Source of the DNA: Parageobacillus sp. KH3-4
GTDB lineage: Bacteria; Bacillota; Bacilli; Bacillales; Anoxybacillaceae
Assembly (NCBI RefSeq): GCF_022846435.1
Contig: NZ_AP025627.1
Coordinates: 3,444,001 to 3,508,000 of the forward strand
Reading direction: 5' to 3'
Length of the DNA: 64,000 bases
Below, in pieces: positions 58,135 to 64,000 of this stretch. Both the position numbers and the translations under genes were made by a program. The first letter of the stretch is position 1. Every line of letters begins with the position of its first letter. The notes under the pieces were generated by a model, which was not told the DNA's origin, searched no databases, and saw only the letters and a list, made by a program, of their open reading frames with translations.

Positions 58135-59682
58135 TTAAAACATTTCCGATACCGTTTTTGCTTGCATATGCAAAATCAAGTAGTCAGGGCCGCCTGCTTT
58201 CGAGTCGGTGCCGGACATGTTGAAGCCGCCGAATGGCTGGTAGCCGACGATGGCGCCTGTGCAGCCGCGGTTGAAGTAAAGGTTTCCGACATGAAATTCT
58301 TCGCGCGCTTTTTCAAGGTTAGCGCGGTTGCGGGAGATGACGGCGCCAGTTAAGCCGTATTCCGTGTTGTTGGCGATTTCCAGCGCATGGTCGAAATCTT
58401 TCGCTTTCGTAAACGCGACAACTGGACCAAAAATTTCTTCTTGCATGATGCGCGCGTTCGGATCGACATCGGCAAACACCGTCGGTTGAATGAAGAAGCC
58501 TTTGGCATCGTCTCCTTTACCGCCAGTCATGAGACGGCCTTCTTTTTTGCCGATTTCGATATATTCCATAATTTTGTTGTATGCCGATTGGTCGATGACT
58601 GGACCCATAAACGTGCTTTGTTCTGCAGGATCGCCGACTTTTAATTGTTTTGTCAACTCCACAACGCGATTTAATACTTGATCATATACATCTTCGACGA
58701 TAATGGCACGCGAGCAAGCCGAACATTTTTGACCGGAGAAACCAAACGCCGATGCGACAATCGATTGTGCTGCTAATTCTAAATCCGCTTCTTTGTCGAC
58801 GACGATGGCGTCTTTTCCGCCCATCTCGGCGATGACGCGTTTGAGCCAAATTTGCCCAGGATGCACTTTGGCAGCGCGCTCATAAATGCGGATGCCGACA
58901 TCGCGGGAACCAGTAAAGCTGATAAAGCGGGTGCGCGGATGGTCTACTAAGTAATCGCCAACTTCCGCGCCGCTTCCTGGAATGTAGTTTAATACTCCTG
59001 CAGGAAGCCCTGCTTCTTCCAATACTTCGGCAAATTTATAAGCGACAACCGGTGTAGCGCTTGCCGGCTTTAATAAAACCGTGTTGCCGGTAACAAGCGC
59101 AGCAACTGTTGTTCCTGCCATGATCGCAAACGGGAAGTTCCATGGCGAGATCACAACGCCGACGCCAAGCGGAATATAGAAAAAGCGGTTTGTTTCGCCC
59201 GGTCGGCTTTCCACTGGAATGCCATCTTTTAATTTCAGCATTTGCCGCGCATAATATTCCATAAAGTCAATCGCTTCCGCCGTATCTGCGTCCGCTTCTT
59301 TCCACGGTTTTCCTGCTTCTTTGACCATCAACGCGGAAAATTCATGTTTGCGGCGGCGCACAATCGCAGCGGCGCGCAACAAAATATCGGCGCGCGCCTC
59401 CGGTTTTGTTTTGCTCCACCATCGAAACGCCTCATCGGCAACTTTCATCGCTTTTTCCGCAATGTCTTTATTTGCTTTCGACACTCGGCCTATGACTTCT
59501 GTTTTGTTCGCCGGGTTAATCGAGACGATTTTCTCTTCCGTCGAAACCCTTTCGCCGCCAATAATTAAAGGGTAGTCTTTGCCAAGCTCTGCTTCCACTT
59601 TTTTTAACGCATCTTCAAACGCTCTCTGATTCGCTTCTACGGTAAAGTCCGTCAGCGGTTCATGTTTATAGGGTTGCACCAT
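58135..59682 (-). CDS. rocA: L-glutamate-gamma-semialdehyde dehydrogenase
   Basis: 515 residues from the ATG at 59682 (GAAGGGAAG upstream); upstream in-frame codons give a longer frame without support. Aldehyde dehydrogenase features are complete: NFPFAIMAG and FTGSRDVG in the NAD fold, Glu in [10 protein letters not shown], catalytic Cys in [12 protein letters not shown]. Length and sequence fit the RocA/PutC group, which oxidises the semialdehyde from proline or arginine breakdown to glutamate. A possible cre-like sequence lies upstream. It sits in the pcrA-ligA-camS neighbourhood. Confidence 0.93.
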   Translation of the reverse strand: MVQPYKHEPLTDFTVEANQRAFEDALKKVEAELGKDYPLIIGGERVSTEEKIVSINPANKTEVIGRVSKANKDIAEKAMKVADEAFRWWSKTKPEARADILLRAAAIVRRRKHEFSALMVKEAGKPWKEADADTAEAIDFMEYYARQMLKLKDGIPVESRPGETNRFFYIPLGVGVVISPWNFPFAIMAGTTVAALVTGNTVLLKPASATPVVAYKFAEVLEEAGLPAGVLNYIPGSGAEVGDYLVDHPRTRFISFTGSRDVGIRIYERAAKVHPGQIWLKRVIAEMGGKDAIVVDKEADLELAAQSIVASAFGFSGQKCSACSRAIIVEDVYDQVLNRVVELTKQLKVGDPAEQSTFMGPVIDQSAYNKIMEYIEIGKKEGRLMTGGKGDDAKGFFIQPTVFADVDPNARIMQEEIFGPVVAFTKAKDFDHALEIANNTEYGLTGAVISRNRANLEKAREEFHVGNLYFNRGCTGAIVGYQPFGGFNMSGTDSKAGGPDYLILHMQAKTVSEMF

Positions 59683-59712
59683 CAGTGATCTTCCCTTCTT
59701 CGTCAAATTACA

Positions 59713-59727
59713 GAAAAAGCGTTTACA
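59713..59727 (-). promoter_or_regulatory. Possible cre-like site before rocA
   Basis: TGTAAACGCTTTTTC on the minus strand matches the cre pattern with one or two mismatches on the right half. Weak evidence. Confidence 0.35.
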
Positions 59728-59790
59728 ATCTATATCTACCATTCTAACAGATAAAGCAATGTTATTCAATTTTTTACAAAAGCAAAAAAA

Positions 59791-60954
59791 TTACTGATAA
59801 ATATGGACAAACGGCTGGTCCGCCTTTGCTTGGCGAACAATAATGCTTTCTGGCCCTCCTACGGAAGAAATATAGACATTGACAGTAATATAATCCGGGA
59901 ACTTTTCCATCACCAAACCAGTGACATATTGCGTAAATCCAACCACTTCTGCTTTTCCATAAAAAGGCATCGAAATGTTAATCGTTAACTGTTGCAGTTG
60001 GTCATCGCGGTATAAAGCTTTGCCGACAACTCCCGTGTAGTTCGGGAAAAACTCCTCAATATCCGACTTAAAATTGTTAAACTTCAGCCAGTCGTCCCGA
60101 TGGTTTTTTTGCGCTTCGTCTGACGGAAATAAATAGTACTCTTCATTAACGGATTGCCATTCGTCAATCGTGTCGCTTCCCTCATCCACATGCGTAACAG
60201 CGAAAAAGTTGCCTGGAATCACTGAAGATTTTGGCGCTTGTTTGAACAGCGCAATCGTAATTGGAACATCTTTCAACTTTTTCATATTGCGGATGCGGGA
60301 AAGAACTTCAGCGGCAATCCGTTTTCCTTCTCTTTCAATTACTTTATCTGAAATTTTCACTTCGCGCGGGTAGCCTTGTTCCGTTTCATAATAATGAACC
60401 GAATTCAGCGCTAACCCTAACACTACCCCGCCTAATTTTACTTTGTTGTCACTTGTTTTCACTAAATAATCATGCTCTAAAATGCTGGCTAAATAAATCG
60501 GGCTTTTTTTATTTTTTTCTTCATTTGTCCCGTTATCGCTAATAGGCGGATTTAAGCCGACATTTTCGGACGGTTTCATCTTTTCCCTTTTTAGCTGGCT
60601 AGGCGTCCGTTTTCTTTCCAGCCAACGTTTTATCGTTTTTTTATCTAAATATTGCCCTTCTTGGAATAAATATTCTTCCGGAGAAAAGCGGTCTTGCGCT
60701 AAACGCATCAACCCTGTTTCAAATTCGTCCACATCTAAGCGCGTATTTAAGTCTTCCACTACTTCGCCGCGAGCTCCCGATACTTTAAACGGCAGCACAA
60801 TGCGGTAATAAGAATCGGAAATATTGTATTTTGGAATCACCGCTTTTTGCTCTTTATTATCTTTCTCCTGTACTACTTCCTCCTCGCCAAATTTCGGCGC
60901 GCAGGAAGAAAGGAAAAGAAGAAGTGCAGCGAATAGGATCATCTTCTTTTTCAT
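59791..60954 (-). CDS. CamS-family lipoprotein (YerH-like)
   Basis: 387 residues from the ATG at 60954. The lipobox LFLSSC (Cys near residue 17) marks an exported lipoprotein. The CamS core follows: SDSYYRIVLPFKVSGARGEV, TRLDVDEFETGLMRLAQ, and the repeated C-terminal domain VTVNVYISSVGGPES. CamS signal peptides act as sex pheromones in staphylococci and enterococci; the function of the mature protein in Bacillus is unknown. Gene order pcrA-ligA-camS is the Bacillaceae standard. Confidence 0.92.
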   Translation of the reverse strand: MKKKMILFAALLLFLSSCAPKFGEEEVVQEKDNKEQKAVIPKYNISDSYYRIVLPFKVSGARGEVVEDLNTRLDVDEFETGLMRLAQDRFSPEEYLFQEGQYLDKKTIKRWLERKRTPSQLKREKMKPSENVGLNPPISDNGTNEEKNKKSPIYLASILEHDYLVKTSDNKVKLGGVVLGLALNSVHYYETEQGYPREVKISDKVIEREGKRIAAEVLSRIRNMKKLKDVPITIALFKQAPKSSVIPGNFFAVTHVDEGSDTIDEWQSVNEEYYLFPSDEAQKNHRDDWLKFNNFKSDIEEFFPNYTGVVGKALYRDDQLQQLTINISMPFYGKAEVVGFTQYVTGLVMEKFPDYITVNVYISSVGGPESIIVRQAKADQPFVHIYQ

Positions 60955-60964
60955 TGTTCCACAC

Positions 60965-64000
<3,036 letters not shown>

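Overview
The window reads as chromosome of a thermophilic Bacillaceae bacterium of the Geobacillus/Parageobacillus kind. The grounds are the protein types (FloT/NfeD, GatCAB, CamS, LigA-PcrA, RocA), strong GGAGG ribosome sites, Bacillus-type promoters (sigma-A, a textbook sigma-W site, CcpA/cre sites, a MerR 19-bp-spacer promoter), frequent GTG/TTG starts and the type I-B CRISPR repeat. This assignment is an inference; no rRNA or tRNA gene was seen to anchor it.

Layout. 1-7.6 kb is an envelope-stress block: a flotillin/NfeD pair behind a sigma-W promoter, a membrane HtrA-type protease, and a two-component system followed by a membrane protein plus PspA/IM30 protein. The two-component operon and the membrane-protein/PspA operon share the same bipartite upstream element at the same distance from their start codons. 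7.6-12.8 kb is a maltose PTS operon (IICB, GH4 6-phospho-glucosidase, RpiR-type regulator, a membrane protein and a separate IIA protein) with two CcpA sites. 13-20.5 kb holds an MFS carrier, an M50 protease, a spermidine/putrescine ABC operon (potABCD) and a patatin-like lipase. 20.5-25.1 kb is a compact set: winged-helix regulator, an unannotated 23-residue amphipathic peptide, an MMPL/RND-type exporter and a large exported coiled-coil protein.

26.4-37 kb is a complete type I-B CRISPR-Cas locus, all on the minus strand: array 2 (7 repeats), then cas8b-cas7-cas5-cas3-cas4-cas1-cas2-cas6, then array 1 (18 repeats). Both arrays carry nearly identical 168-nt leaders, each with a TTGACG-17-TATACT promoter and a distal hairpin. 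cas4 has a one-base frameshift that removes its C-terminal iron-sulfur cysteines from the reading frame, and cas6 sits last rather than first.

37-44 kb is a decayed accessory zone: broken coiled-coil and unknown genes, a WXG100/pre-toxin type VII-like toxin with adaptor and putative immunity gene, a truncated acyl-CoA dehydrogenase and a dead IS630 element. 43.9-50.8 kb returns to housekeeping: an O-acetylhomoserine sulfhydrylase, gatCAB, a heptad-repeat coiled-coil gene and a glyoxalase-like protein. 50.9-55.4 kb is a second decayed zone (HXXEE protein, one broken and one intact erythromycin-esterase-like protein, a ComQ-like prenyltransferase remnant joined to an ABC ATPase remnant). 55.5-64 kb carries an ABC exporter with its MerR regulator, rocA, camS, ligA and the end of pcrA.

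Most genes lie on the minus strand. Candidates most worth following: the shared element linking the two-component system to the PspA operon, the 23-residue peptide beside the MMPL exporter, the duplicated CRISPR leaders with the broken cas4, the toxin module with an unassigned C-terminal domain, and the ComQ-like remnant.
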